A stretch of DNA of 64,000 bases from Myxococcus terminator_A (lineage in GTDB: Bacteria; Myxococcota; Myxococcia; Myxococcales; Myxococcaceae): assembly GCA_049194865.1 (NCBI GenBank), contig JBLZWL010000116.1:62001-126000 (forward strand). Reading direction: 5' to 3'. The translations under genes and the position numbers were made by a program. How positions within the stretch are numbered: position 1 is the first letter of the stretch; the number at the start of each line of letters is the position of its first letter. The notes under the pieces were generated by a model. The model was not told where the DNA came from. It was given only the letters and a program-made list of their open reading frames with translations, and searched no databases. Positions 34,025 to 41,343 of the stretch are shown one piece after another.

Positions 34025-35817
34025 CCGCGACACTGATTCATGCCCCGTCCGGTTCGTCGATTGATGGATGGCAGGTCTCCAAGGCGCTCGGCGACGGAGG
34101 CTTCGCGTTCGTCTTCCTTGGCGAAAAGAATGGCAGGCACCATGCCATCAAGGTGGCTCAGCACCGGGAGTCCAGCGGCGACCTCAAGCAGACCCATGCC
34201 CGGACGCTGCGTGAGTTGACGGCGCTGCTCATGCTGGACCATCCGAACATCGTCCGGCCGCAAGGACATGGCTTCGCGGAGAGTGGAAACCTCTACCTCG
34301 CGCTCGACTACGTGGATGGCTGGACGCTCGCGGAGTGGGCGGAGCGAAAGCACCCGACCTTTCGCGAAGTCCTCGGGGTCTTCGAGAAAATCGCGGGTGC
34401 GTTGTCGTACATGCACAGCCGAGGCATCCTGCATCGTGACCTGAAGCTGTCCAACGTGCTCATCCGGAAGAGCGACGGCGAACCCGTCATCATCGACTTC
34501 GGTTGCGCGACCTATACCCTCGCCGAAGACCTGACGGACGTGGGCCTCCCTCCGGGTACGGAACGCTATCGCGCGCCGGAGCAGTTCAAATTCCTGCGTG
34601 AGCGCAAGGACGAGCACCGGGCCCGTTACGCGTTTCAGGTCGCCGACGAAATCTTCGCGGTCGGCGTCATGCTCCATGAGCTGTTGACGGACGCGCGCCC
34701 GACGGAGGTTCGTCCGCGCTTCGACTTGAACAACCCGGCCTTGCCGCCGCCGTCGCCGCGGTTGGCGAATTCGCGGGTTCCAGAGGCACTGAGCGATCTC
34801 GTCGAGGACCTCCTGACCATGGACCCCACGAACCGTCCGGTCGACACCGAGGTGCTGCGTCGCGAACTGGCTGAACTCCGGGTTGAGCACTCCACCGAAT
34901 ACGACGTGTCGTGCCATCCGCCCTCCGAAAAACGTCGCGGCGGGCCGGCGCTCCTGGCGACGCCAGCCACCCCTCATCCCCTTGAGCAGCACGTCGCCCT
35001 GTTCGAGCGTCCACGAGGGTGGGGCAAGTGGAGCGTGGGGCTCGCCGGTATTGTCGCGCTCATCGTCGCCGCGATCTTCTTGCGCTCCTCCGCCGTCGTT
35101 CCCGGGCTCCCGGCCGAGTCGCGCGTCGCCGACAGCCCGCGCTCTCCCTCCACCGCCCATTCCGCACCGCCCAAGACAGCCGCTCCTGCTATGTCACCGC
35201 CTGACTCTTCGCCCGTGACAGACCCGGGACAGGCACCCCCCGTTGTTCCGCAGGAAGGATCCGCCTTGAAGACCCCCTCACCCGAAGTCCCGTCCCAAGG
35301 ACGCGAGCCTCGCATGACGAAGAAGTCTGTTGCCGCTGTCGAGTGTGCCTCGTTGTCGCTCGTCGCGGCGCTGGCGGCGGGTTGTCCTGGTGCCCAGCTC
35401 CGGCCCGAGGCCTTCACCTGCCCGGTTGGAGCGCAAGAGGCCATGCGGGAGCAACTCCACTGGGATGAGGGAGACCGATTCGCGCTCGTCCTCGACGACC
35501 GTCAGGCGAGGACGAATGTGTGGTGGACACCTGGCACGGAGGTGGTGGGAATTGTCCCGGGCCTCATTGAGGACGACTATCAGGCGACACGCGCCCCTAA
35601 AGGGACACGCTTTTATGGAAAGGCTTACTACCTGTCCGACAAGATGGGGCGCGTAGATGGGCCGAAGCTCGTCATCCGGTATGACCGCGTGAAGCTCCCG
35701 GGGCAGGACGAGTACCCCATCTGCTTCGTGCATACGGGGACTGTCGAAGAAGTCAGGGACGGCAAGGTGATGGCGGCCAATCTGGGTTCTGGAAAGGTCG
35801 TGGATCGCTGGCCCTGA
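34021..35817 (+). CDS. Membrane-anchored Hanks-type Ser/Thr protein kinase
   Basis: A 598-residue kinase. The catalytic domain (about 16-283) has the glycine loop 'LGDGGFAFVFLG', Lys44 in 'AIKVAQ', 'HRDLKLSN' with Asp140, 'DFG' (159-161) and the activation end 'GTERYRAPEQ'. A single membrane helix follows at about 337-358 ('WSVGLAGIVALIVAAIFL'), then a Pro/Ser-rich linker and a C-terminal external domain of about 160 residues with two cysteines and 'KAYYLSDKMGRVDGPKLVIR'. The ATGA overlap couples it to the DUF2381 gene. The external domain is the probable sensor and matches no domain I recognise. Confidence 0.9.
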   Translation: MTATLIHAPSGSSIDGWQVSKALGDGGFAFVFLGEKNGRHHAIKVAQHRESSGDLKQTHARTLRELTALLMLDHPNIVRPQGHGFAESGNLYLALDYVDGWTLAEWAERKHPTFREVLGVFEKIAGALSYMHSRGILHRDLKLSNVLIRKSDGEPVIIDFGCATYTLAEDLTDVGLPPGTERYRAPEQFKFLRERKDEHRARYAFQVADEIFAVGVMLHELLTDARPTEVRPRFDLNNPALPPPSPRLANSRVPEALSDLVEDLLTMDPTNRPVDTEVLRRELAELRVEHSTEYDVSCHPPSEKRRGGPALLATPATPHPLEQHVALFERPRGWGKWSVGLAGIVALIVAAIFLRSSAVVPGLPAESRVADSPRSPSTAHSAPPKTAAPAMSPPDSSPVTDPGQAPPVVPQEGSALKTPSPEVPSQGREPRMTKKSVAAVECASLSLVAALAAGCPGAQLRPEAFTCPVGAQEAMREQLHWDEGDRFALVLDDRQARTNVWWTPGTEVVGIVPGLIEDDYQATRAPKGTRFYGKAYYLSDKMGRVDGPKLVIRYDRVKLPGQDEYPICFVHTGTVEEVRDGKVMAANLGSGKVVDRWP

Positions 35818-36415
35818 GTGGTCCCGGGCCAACGTAGCGGGTAGGTGCTTGATTCCGGCCCCATCCTCTCCAACTCGACACAACCTCATAGGGTTGTTCA
35901 ATCATTGCCTGTCTCATAGGTAACATGGCTCCCGGCGCGTCGGTTCGGGTGCCGGGGTGAGAGGAGGACAGGGCCTGTCGGCAAGTGAGTTCAGGCTTCC
36001 ACGAGGGGCGATTCTCTTCACGTCGGGCGGCTTCCAGTACGAGTTCCGCGACGATCTGGGCGAGAGGTCCACCACGGCCTGCGCCTCCTGCTGGCACGGC
36101 GGCGGACTCTAGAAGGCCGCATCCGGGGGAAGGTGCTGCTCAAGGCCGTGGGCGTGCCAAAGTTGCGGGAGCTGCCGCGCTTCAAGAGATCGCGGCCGAA
36201 GCTCGAGGAGCAGGTGCGCATCGAGAGGGTAGAAGACCTGGGCACCCTCATCGTCCCGACGTAGGAGCACTTCACCGTGGCCAACCCCGACTGGCGCGGA
36301 GGGTGCACGAGTTGCTGGCCAGGGCTGGCCTCATGCGGCCCGTTGCATCCTGACTGACGCGGCCCCACGCCTCCCTCATGGAATGACGGGACACAGCCGC
36401 TCGCGCGGGCCCGCG
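35818..36415. other. Gene-poor stretch with degenerate coding traces
   Basis: 598 bp between the kinase and tetR without a credible intact gene. The first 120 bp are AT-richer and hold a direct repeat CTCATAGG (35885-35892, 35913-35920). From about 35990 to the TAG at 36264 one plus-strand frame reads 'LEGRIRGKVLLKAVGVPKL' then 'RFKRSRPKLEEQVRIERVED' with realistic composition but no RBS. I do not recognise it; it may be a decayed gene. Confidence 0.5.
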
Positions 36416-36436
36416 TCAGCGGCGGGCCACCGTCTC
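36398..36436 (-). repeat. 39-bp exact repeat, copy 2 (spans the tetR stop)
   Basis: Identical to 33050-33088. On the minus strand it covers the last codons of tetR (ETVARR, stop at 36416-36418) and 18 bp of downstream sequence with the palindrome CGCGGGCCCGCG. Confidence 0.7.
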
Positions 36437-37045
36437 CTCCATCCCACGCAAGATGAGCTCCAGGCTGCGTCGGAACTCCTCCTCGGCGGTCATTCGCTGG
36501 GCGCGCCGCGCGGTCTCCCGGAGCAGGGGATAGGTGGCGACGTCCAGCTCCGCGAGCGCGGCGGTGCCCTCGCCCGACAGCGAGCCCAGGTGCGTCAACT
36601 GGACGGCGCCGAACACGTAGCTCACCAGCGTGCGGAACGCGATGACACGCGCGGTGCCGTCGAAGCCAGCCTCGGTCAGCAATCCCAGCAGCGCCTCGGC
36701 CCACGCGAGCGTTCCTGTCGTGGAGTGGCGGCGGGTGAGCAGGAGGGGCGCGACGGCGGGGTGCTGGACCACCGCCTCCCGCACGCGCGTCATCAGGCCC
36801 ATCACCCGCGTCGTCCACTTCGCGCTCGACGAGGGCGCCGGAGGCTTGATGTCGCGCATCACCGCGTCCACCACCAGCGACTCCAGCGCCTCGCGGCCCT
36901 CGACGTAGCGATACAGCGACATGGTGCCCATGCCGAGCGCGCTCGCCACGGAGCGCATCGTCAGCGCGTCCAGCCCCTCCCGGTCGATGACGGTGAGCGC
37001 GGCGGCGGCGATGCCTGACGGAGTGAGCGAGCGGGGACGGGGCAT
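36416..37045 (-). CDS. TetR-family regulator (TetR_C-type ligand domain)
   Basis: A 209-residue repressor-type protein. The N-terminal HTH reads 'IAAAALTVIDREGLDALTMRSVASALGMGTMSLYRYVEGREAL' in two segments (about 11-54), with the usual 'TMSLYRYV' recognition helix. The helical C-terminal domain resembles TetR_C_1. The ATG at 37045 is 67 bp from the divergent peroxiredoxin-like gene. A 21-bp operator-like inverted repeat lies between them, over the start site of that gene. Its 3' end is part of a 39-bp repeat found again at 33050. Confidence 0.92.
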   Translation of the reverse strand: MPRPRSLTPSGIAAAALTVIDREGLDALTMRSVASALGMGTMSLYRYVEGREALESLVVDAVMRDIKPPAPSSSAKWTTRVMGLMTRVREAVVQHPAVAPLLLTRRHSTTGTLAWAEALLGLLTEAGFDGTARVIAFRTLVSYVFGAVQLTHLGSLSGEGTAALAELDVATYPLLRETARRAQRMTAEEEFRRSLELILRGMEETVARR

Positions 37046-37049
37046 TCGG

Positions 37050-37079
37050 TTGACAGCGTAAGGGGCACCTTCTTAGTTT
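37050..37079 (+). promoter_or_regulatory. Promoter of the peroxiredoxin-like gene
   Basis: TTGACA (37050-37055) and TAGTTT (37074-37079) are 18 bp apart. Transcription would start near 37086, inside the TetR operator-like repeat. Confidence 0.5.
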
Positions 37080-37099
37080 AGGAGTACAACGTACGCCTA
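37079..37099. promoter_or_regulatory. TetR operator-like inverted repeat
   Basis: TAGGAGTAC (37079-37087) and GTACGCCTA (37091-37099) match at 8 of 9 positions around AAC. It overlaps the predicted start site of the plus-strand gene and lies 34 bp upstream of tetR, so the regulator could control both genes. Confidence 0.65.
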
Positions 37100-37112
37100 C
37101 GCTGGAGGAGAG

Positions 37113-37718
37113 ATGTCAGCACGTCCCGAAGGTCGGAAGTGGTCCGTGGGGGACAGGTTCACCGCGAGGGAGCTGGAGACGATTTCCGGCGGGACGGTCC
37201 GCATCCCCGAGCCGGGCCTGACGGTGCACCTCCAGTTCCGGCGCTTCGCCGGGTGCCCCATCTGCCACCTGCACCTGCGCTCCCTGGCGCGGCGGCACGA
37301 GGAGCTGAAGGCGGCGGGGCTGCGAGAGGTCATCGTCTTCCACTCGAGCGCTGAGGAGCTGCGCACCTATGAGGGAGCCCTCCCATTCGCCGTCGTGGGT
37401 GATCCCCAGCGGCGGCTCTATGTGGAGTACGGCGTCGAGGCCGCCCCCCGGGCGCTGCTGGACCCTCGGGTCTGGGGCGGGCTCGTCCGGGCGCTCGTCA
37501 ACGGCTTCGGGGACTTCTTCACGGGACGGCACCCAGCGCCGCCGGTGCTCCCTGCGGGAGGTCGGCTGGGGCTCCCCGCGGACTTCCTCATTGGCGGTGA
37601 TGGGGAAATCCTGGCCGTGAAGTACGGCGAGCATGCGGACGACCAGTGGTCCGTGGACGAGCTGCTGGCCCTGGTTCGAACCGCTCCCACGCGTCTTCAA
37701 CCCCTCCCCGCGCAATGA
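37113..37718 (+). CDS. Peroxiredoxin-like (AhpC/TSA family) protein
   Basis: A 201-residue thioredoxin-fold protein. The redox centre is 'RRFAGCPICHLHLRSL' with Cys48 and Cys51 (CPIC). Downstream are 'VIVFHSSAEELRTYEGALPF' and 'VVGDPQRRLYVEYGV', which mark the AhpC/TSA-like 'peroxiredoxin-like family' with an embedded helical insert near 120-150. GGAGGAG precedes the ATG. No signal peptide, so it is a cytoplasmic thiol peroxidase or disulfide enzyme. Divergent from tetR and probably repressed by it. Confidence 0.87.
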   Translation: MSARPEGRKWSVGDRFTARELETISGGTVRIPEPGLTVHLQFRRFAGCPICHLHLRSLARRHEELKAAGLREVIVFHSSAEELRTYEGALPFAVVGDPQRRLYVEYGVEAAPRALLDPRVWGGLVRALVNGFGDFFTGRHPAPPVLPAGGRLGLPADFLIGGDGEILAVKYGEHADDQWSVDELLALVRTAPTRLQPLPAQ

Positions 37719-37842
37719 TTCCAGGGGGTTGCCAGCACCGACGCGAAGTGTGTGCGTTTTCCTCCCACGGAGACACAACCCGGGCTCGCAAGAATCGAGA
37801 ATACCTACGTAAGCCGCACTTCAACCTCTGGGCACCCCCACC

Positions 37843-39666
37843 ATGAAGATTCGCGCCGACCTCCCGAAGCTTCCCGTCACGCGTACCTCTGACTCGCGGC
37901 CCGCCGCCGCCACCGAGGTGAAGAACAAGGCCGTGGGCTTCGCGGAGGGCTCCACGTTCGAGGCGCCGGTGCGTCCCGCGCAGGTGAAGCCGGCTGCCCC
38001 GCTGGCCCCGCCGGTGAAGTCCGGCCCGGTGGCCCTGGACAGCGAGGCGAGCAAGGCCGCCATCCAGACGACGGTGGACTTCCTCCAGAAGCAGGGCGCG
38101 CCCACCGTCTCTCAGCTGCTGGCCGGCAGGCCGGGCGTCAACGCCTCGGACTTCGCGCCGCGCGCGGTGGAGAAGGACGACCTGGGCATGACGCACGTGC
38201 GCATGGACCGCAAGAACGAGGGCGTGCGCGTCTTCGGCGAGCAGGTGGTGAGCCACCTGGCGGCGGACGGCAAGGTGGACAGCGTCACCGGTGACGTGGC
38301 GACCATCCCCGCGGGCCTGGGCAAGAGCCCCACGAAGCTGTCCTCGCAGGACGCGCTGGCCGTGGCCCAGAAGGAGTTCGGCGGCGCGACGGACCGCAAG
38401 CCCGTCACCGAGCGCGTCATCTTCAAGGACGCCAGCGGCGAGTACCGCGCCGCGTACCACGTGCAGCTGAGCAACACGACGGACGTGGGCCCGGGCAAGG
38501 ACCCGCGCCGCATGAACTACCTGGTCGACGCGAACACCGGCAAGGTGATGGAGCAGTACAACCAGATGGGCGGCGTGGGGAACCACGCGCATGGCGCCGA
38601 CCACGCGCACGCGAAGAAGCCCTCGCTCGTGGCCACCGAGCCCACCACGCCGGGCGCGGAGCCCACCACGGGAAAGAAGGACGACACCACCCAGTACAGC
38701 GGCAAGGTGGAGATCGGCAGCACGAAGACGGCGGATGGAAAGTACTCGCTGGAGGACACGACGCGCGGCGGCGGCGTGGTGACGCGTGACGCGCTCAACC
38801 GCGACCCGGACACCGACTGGACGACCAACGGCCCCATCACCGACGACAACAACGTCTGGGGCGAGAAGACCGACTCCGCGCGCAACAAGGACGCGGTGGA
38901 CGCGCAGTACGGCGCGCAGGCGACGTACGACTTCTACAAGGAAGTGCTCGGCCGCGACTCCATCGACGGCAAGGGCGAGAAGCTCATCTCCGACGTGCAT
39001 GTGGGCAAGGACTTCGCCAACGCCTTCTGGGACGGCGAGAAGATGAACTACGGCGACGGCGACGGCGACCAGTTCGGCTCGCTCACCACGCTGGACATCG
39101 CGGGCCACGAAATCACCCACGGCCTCACCGAGCGCACCGCGGGCCTCGAGTACCGCAACGAGTCGGGCGCCCTCAACGAGGCGTTCAGCGACATCATGGG
39201 CGTGGGCGTGGAGTGGCACGCCAGCCAGACGAACGACGCGGTGAAGTTCGACTGGACGGTGGGCGAGGACACGTTCACCCCGAACAACGGCGACCCCACC
39301 GACGGCCTGCGTGACTTGAGCGACCCGTCCAGCGACGGCATGTCGCCGGACCACTACTCCAAGCGCTACAAGGGCACGCAGGACAACGGCGGCGTGCACA
39401 TCAACTCGGGCATCGCCAACAACGCCTTCTATCTGCTGTCCGAGGGCGGCAAGAACCGCACCTCCGGCACCGAGGTGAAGGACGGCATCGGCATCGAGAA
39501 GGGCCTGAAGATCTACTCCCGCGCGCTGAGCTTCTACATGACGCCGCAGACCAACTTCGCCCAGGCGAAGGAGGCCACGCACAAGGCGGCGCAGGACCTC
39601 TACGGCAAGGACTCCGTCGAGGCCGCGAAGGTGCTGGAGAGCTGGGCCGCGGTGGGCGTGAAGTAG
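37843..39666 (+). CDS. M4 (thermolysin-family) metallopeptidase precursor without a classical signal peptide
   Basis: A 607-residue zinc protease. An FTP/PepSY-type propeptide (about 85-235) precedes the M4 domain. The zinc site is 'GHEITHGLTE' (His422, Glu423, His426) with the third ligand Glu446 in 'NESGALNEAFSDIMG', and the transition-state histidine in 'DNGGVHINSGIANNAFY'. The first 60 residues are polar, Ala/Pro/Lys-rich and lack a hydrophobic core. M4 enzymes are normally secreted, so export must be atypical or the enzyme acts elsewhere. Hairpin 39696-39732 follows its stop. It converges on soxR. Confidence 0.93.
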   Translation: MKIRADLPKLPVTRTSDSRPAAATEVKNKAVGFAEGSTFEAPVRPAQVKPAAPLAPPVKSGPVALDSEASKAAIQTTVDFLQKQGAPTVSQLLAGRPGVNASDFAPRAVEKDDLGMTHVRMDRKNEGVRVFGEQVVSHLAADGKVDSVTGDVATIPAGLGKSPTKLSSQDALAVAQKEFGGATDRKPVTERVIFKDASGEYRAAYHVQLSNTTDVGPGKDPRRMNYLVDANTGKVMEQYNQMGGVGNHAHGADHAHAKKPSLVATEPTTPGAEPTTGKKDDTTQYSGKVEIGSTKTADGKYSLEDTTRGGGVVTRDALNRDPDTDWTTNGPITDDNNVWGEKTDSARNKDAVDAQYGAQATYDFYKEVLGRDSIDGKGEKLISDVHVGKDFANAFWDGEKMNYGDGDGDQFGSLTTLDIAGHEITHGLTERTAGLEYRNESGALNEAFSDIMGVGVEWHASQTNDAVKFDWTVGEDTFTPNNGDPTDGLRDLSDPSSDGMSPDHYSKRYKGTQDNGGVHINSGIANNAFYLLSEGGKNRTSGTEVKDGIGIEKGLKIYSRALSFYMTPQTNFAQAKEATHKAAQDLYGKDSVEAAKVLESWAAVGVK

Positions 39667-39686
39667 TCCGCCCCCCGAAGTGGGCT

Positions 39687-40154
39687 TCATCGCTCCTGGG
39701 TCGGTGGCTCGTGTTTCGGAGCCCTGACCCAGAAGCGCGGACCGGGCCCCTGTGCGGCGGCCCGGTCTCCTGGATTCACGTAGCGGCAGCGGTCCAATGA
39801 GAGACAGCCGCAGCCGATGCACCCCGTCAGCCCCGCCTTGAGCCGCTCGAGCTCGGCGATGCGCTCGTCGATTCGCTGACTCCACGTTCCAGACAGCCGG
39901 GCCCAGTCCTGTCGGCTGGGGACAGTGTCGACGGGCAACCTGGCGAGCTCCCGGCCGACCTCTTCGAGGCTGAGGCCCACGCGCTGGGCGAAGACGATGA
40001 ACGCCACGCGCCGGATGACGGGCCGGGCGAAGCGTCGGTGTCGCGCGGAGGTCCGCTCGGAGCGGATGAGTCCGCGCTCCTCGTAGAAGCGCAGCGCGGA
40101 GGTCGCGACGCCAGTGCGCCGGGCCAGCTCTCCAATGGTGAGCAACGCGTCCAT
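39687..40154 (-). CDS. soxR: Redox-sensitive MerR-family regulator SoxR
   Basis: A 155-residue MerR-type activator. The N-terminal winged helix reads 'LTIGELARRTGVATSALRFYEERGLI'; a dimerising coiled coil follows. The cluster-binding motif 'GCIGCGCLSLDRC' gives Cys112, Cys115, Cys117 and Cys123 (C-x2-C-x-C-x5-C), the [2Fe-2S] ligand set of SoxR. It senses redox-cycling compounds. Length matches E. coli SoxR (154). A perfect SoxR-type palindrome lies 27 bp upstream, inside the promoter of the divergent quinone oxidoreductase gene. Confidence 0.95.
   Translation of the reverse strand: MDALLTIGELARRTGVATSALRFYEERGLIRSERTSARHRRFARPVIRRVAFIVFAQRVGLSLEEVGRELARLPVDTVPSRQDWARLSGTWSQRIDERIAELERLKAGLTGCIGCGCLSLDRCRYVNPGDRAAAQGPGPRFWVRAPKHEPPTQER
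39696..39732 (+). terminator. Hairpin inside the soxR 3' end, terminator for the M4 gene
   Basis: CTGGGTC (39696-39702)/GACCCAG (39726-39732) enclose GGCTC (39706-39710)/GAGCC (39719-39723). It begins 30 bp past the protease stop. Confidence 0.45.
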
Positions 40155-40178
40155 GCCTGGATATGCGCGCACTTCGCC

Positions 40179-40209
40179 TTGACTTCAAGTGCACTTGAAG
40201 TCGCAGATT
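40179..40209 (+). promoter_or_regulatory. SoxR-type promoter: TTGACT-N19-CAGATT with central palindrome
   Basis: The 22-bp perfect palindrome at 40181-40202 has arms GACTTCAAGTG/CACTTGAAGTC, close to the known SoxR box (CCTCAAGTT...ACTTGAGG). It sits between TTGACT (40179-40184) and CAGATT (40204-40209), whose spacer is 19 bp. An over-long spacer with a palindromic operator is the hallmark of MerR-family activation. Confidence 0.8.
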
Positions 40210-40247
40210 GACGGGCATGCATCGTTCGAGTCACGGGCGGGCAGGCG

Positions 40248-40268
40248 GGCGGGACATGGGGTCCCGCC
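40248..40268 (+). other. Leader hairpin in the quinone-oxidoreductase mRNA
   Basis: GGCGGGAC (40248-40255) pairs perfectly with GTCCCGCC (40261-40268) around ATGGG, between the SoxR-type promoter and the start codon. Confidence 0.4.
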
Positions 40269-40311
40269 GCCTTCCTTCGCCGTGCCCGCACGGCCATGGA
40301 GGGTGAAACGC

Positions 40312-41283
40312 ATGCGCGCAATCCAGGTGGCGAGGTTCGGCGGTCCGGAGGTGTTGGAGCCCCGTGAGGTCCCCGAGCCGAAGCCCGGGGCCGACGAGGT
40401 CCTCATCGACGTCTCCTTCGCGGACATCATCTTCGTCGAGACGCAGATTCGGAGCGGCTGGGGACGTGAGTTCTTCAAGGTCTCTCCGCCCTACGTGCCG
40501 GGCTTCGGCGTGGGTGGGACGGTGCGCGCGGTGGGGGCGGGCGTGGACCCTGGCTGGGTGGGCCGGCGGGTCATCGCCAACACGGAGCAGCACGGAGGTT
40601 ATGCGGAGCGCGCTGTCGTGTCGGCGCGGAAGATGGTCGCGGTGCCGGACGGACTGGAGCTGCGCGACGCGACGGCGCTCCGGTCCGATGGGCCCACCGC
40701 GCTGGGGCTGATGGAGAAGGCGGCGATTCGCCCGGGACAGTGGGTGCTCGTCACCGCGGCGGGGGGAGGGATGGGCGTGCTGCTGGTGCAGCTCGCGCAC
40801 GCGGCCGGAGCGCGGGTCATCGGCGCGGCTCGGGGTGAGCGGAAGCTGGAGCTCATCCGTCAGCTCGGCGCCGACGTCGTGGTGGACTACTCCCAGCCGG
40901 GCTGGGCACAGAAGGTGATGGACGCCACGGACGGGCGGGGCGCGGACGTGGTCTTCGACGGCGCAGGTGGTGAGCTGGGCCGGGCGGCCTTTGGTGTGAC
41001 AGCGCACGGCGGGCAGTTCTCCGCGCATGGCGCGCCCGCGGGCGGGTTCACCGAAATCGACACGGCCGAGGCGGAGCGGCGGCACATCTCGGTGCGAGGC
41101 ATTCAGCAGGTCCAGTTCCCCCTGCCGGAGCGCCAGCGGCTGACGGAGCAGACGCTGGCGTTGGCCGTGGCGGGGAAGCTGCGGCCGGTCATCGGGCAGA
41201 CCTTCCCCCTGGAGCAGGCGGGGGAGGCCCATGCCGCGCTCACGTCCCGGGGCGTCACCGGCAGGACGCTGCTGCTGATGTGA
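40312..41283 (+). CDS. Zinc-free MDR, quinone oxidoreductase-like (NADPH)
   Basis: A 323-residue medium-chain dehydrogenase/reductase. The GroES-like N-terminal domain has 'PGADEVLIDVSFADIIFVET' and 'PGFGVGGTVRAVGAGVD'. The nucleotide domain has 'VTAAGGGMGVLLVQLAHAAGA' with 'GAARGERKLE', which favours NADPH. The zinc-site cysteines of alcohol dehydrogenases are absent, as in quinone oxidoreductases. GGAGG lies 9 bases before the ATG at 40312; a GTG three codons earlier is possible. The SoxR promoter upstream ties it to defence against redox-cycling quinones. Confidence 0.9.
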   Translation: MRAIQVARFGGPEVLEPREVPEPKPGADEVLIDVSFADIIFVETQIRSGWGREFFKVSPPYVPGFGVGGTVRAVGAGVDPGWVGRRVIANTEQHGGYAERAVVSARKMVAVPDGLELRDATALRSDGPTALGLMEKAAIRPGQWVLVTAAGGGMGVLLVQLAHAAGARVIGAARGERKLELIRQLGADVVVDYSQPGWAQKVMDATDGRGADVVFDGAGGELGRAAFGVTAHGGQFSAHGAPAGGFTEIDTAEAERRHISVRGIQQVQFPLPERQRLTEQTLALAVAGKLRPVIGQTFPLEQAGEAHAALTSRGVTGRTLLLM

Positions 41284-41343
41284 GCCGTGGGCCCAAGATG
41301 GCGGAGGCTGCGTGGTGATGACGCAGCAGCCCCCTCCCTCGCG

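Noticed and set aside
35885..35920. CTCATAGG direct repeat as a possible attachment or iteron site
   Set aside because: Only two 8-bp copies, no integrase, tRNA or replication gene nearby.
37588..40218. An 876-codon open minus-strand frame
   Set aside because: It crosses the peroxiredoxin, M4 and soxR genes in a composition-biased frame, with no recognisable motif or RBS.
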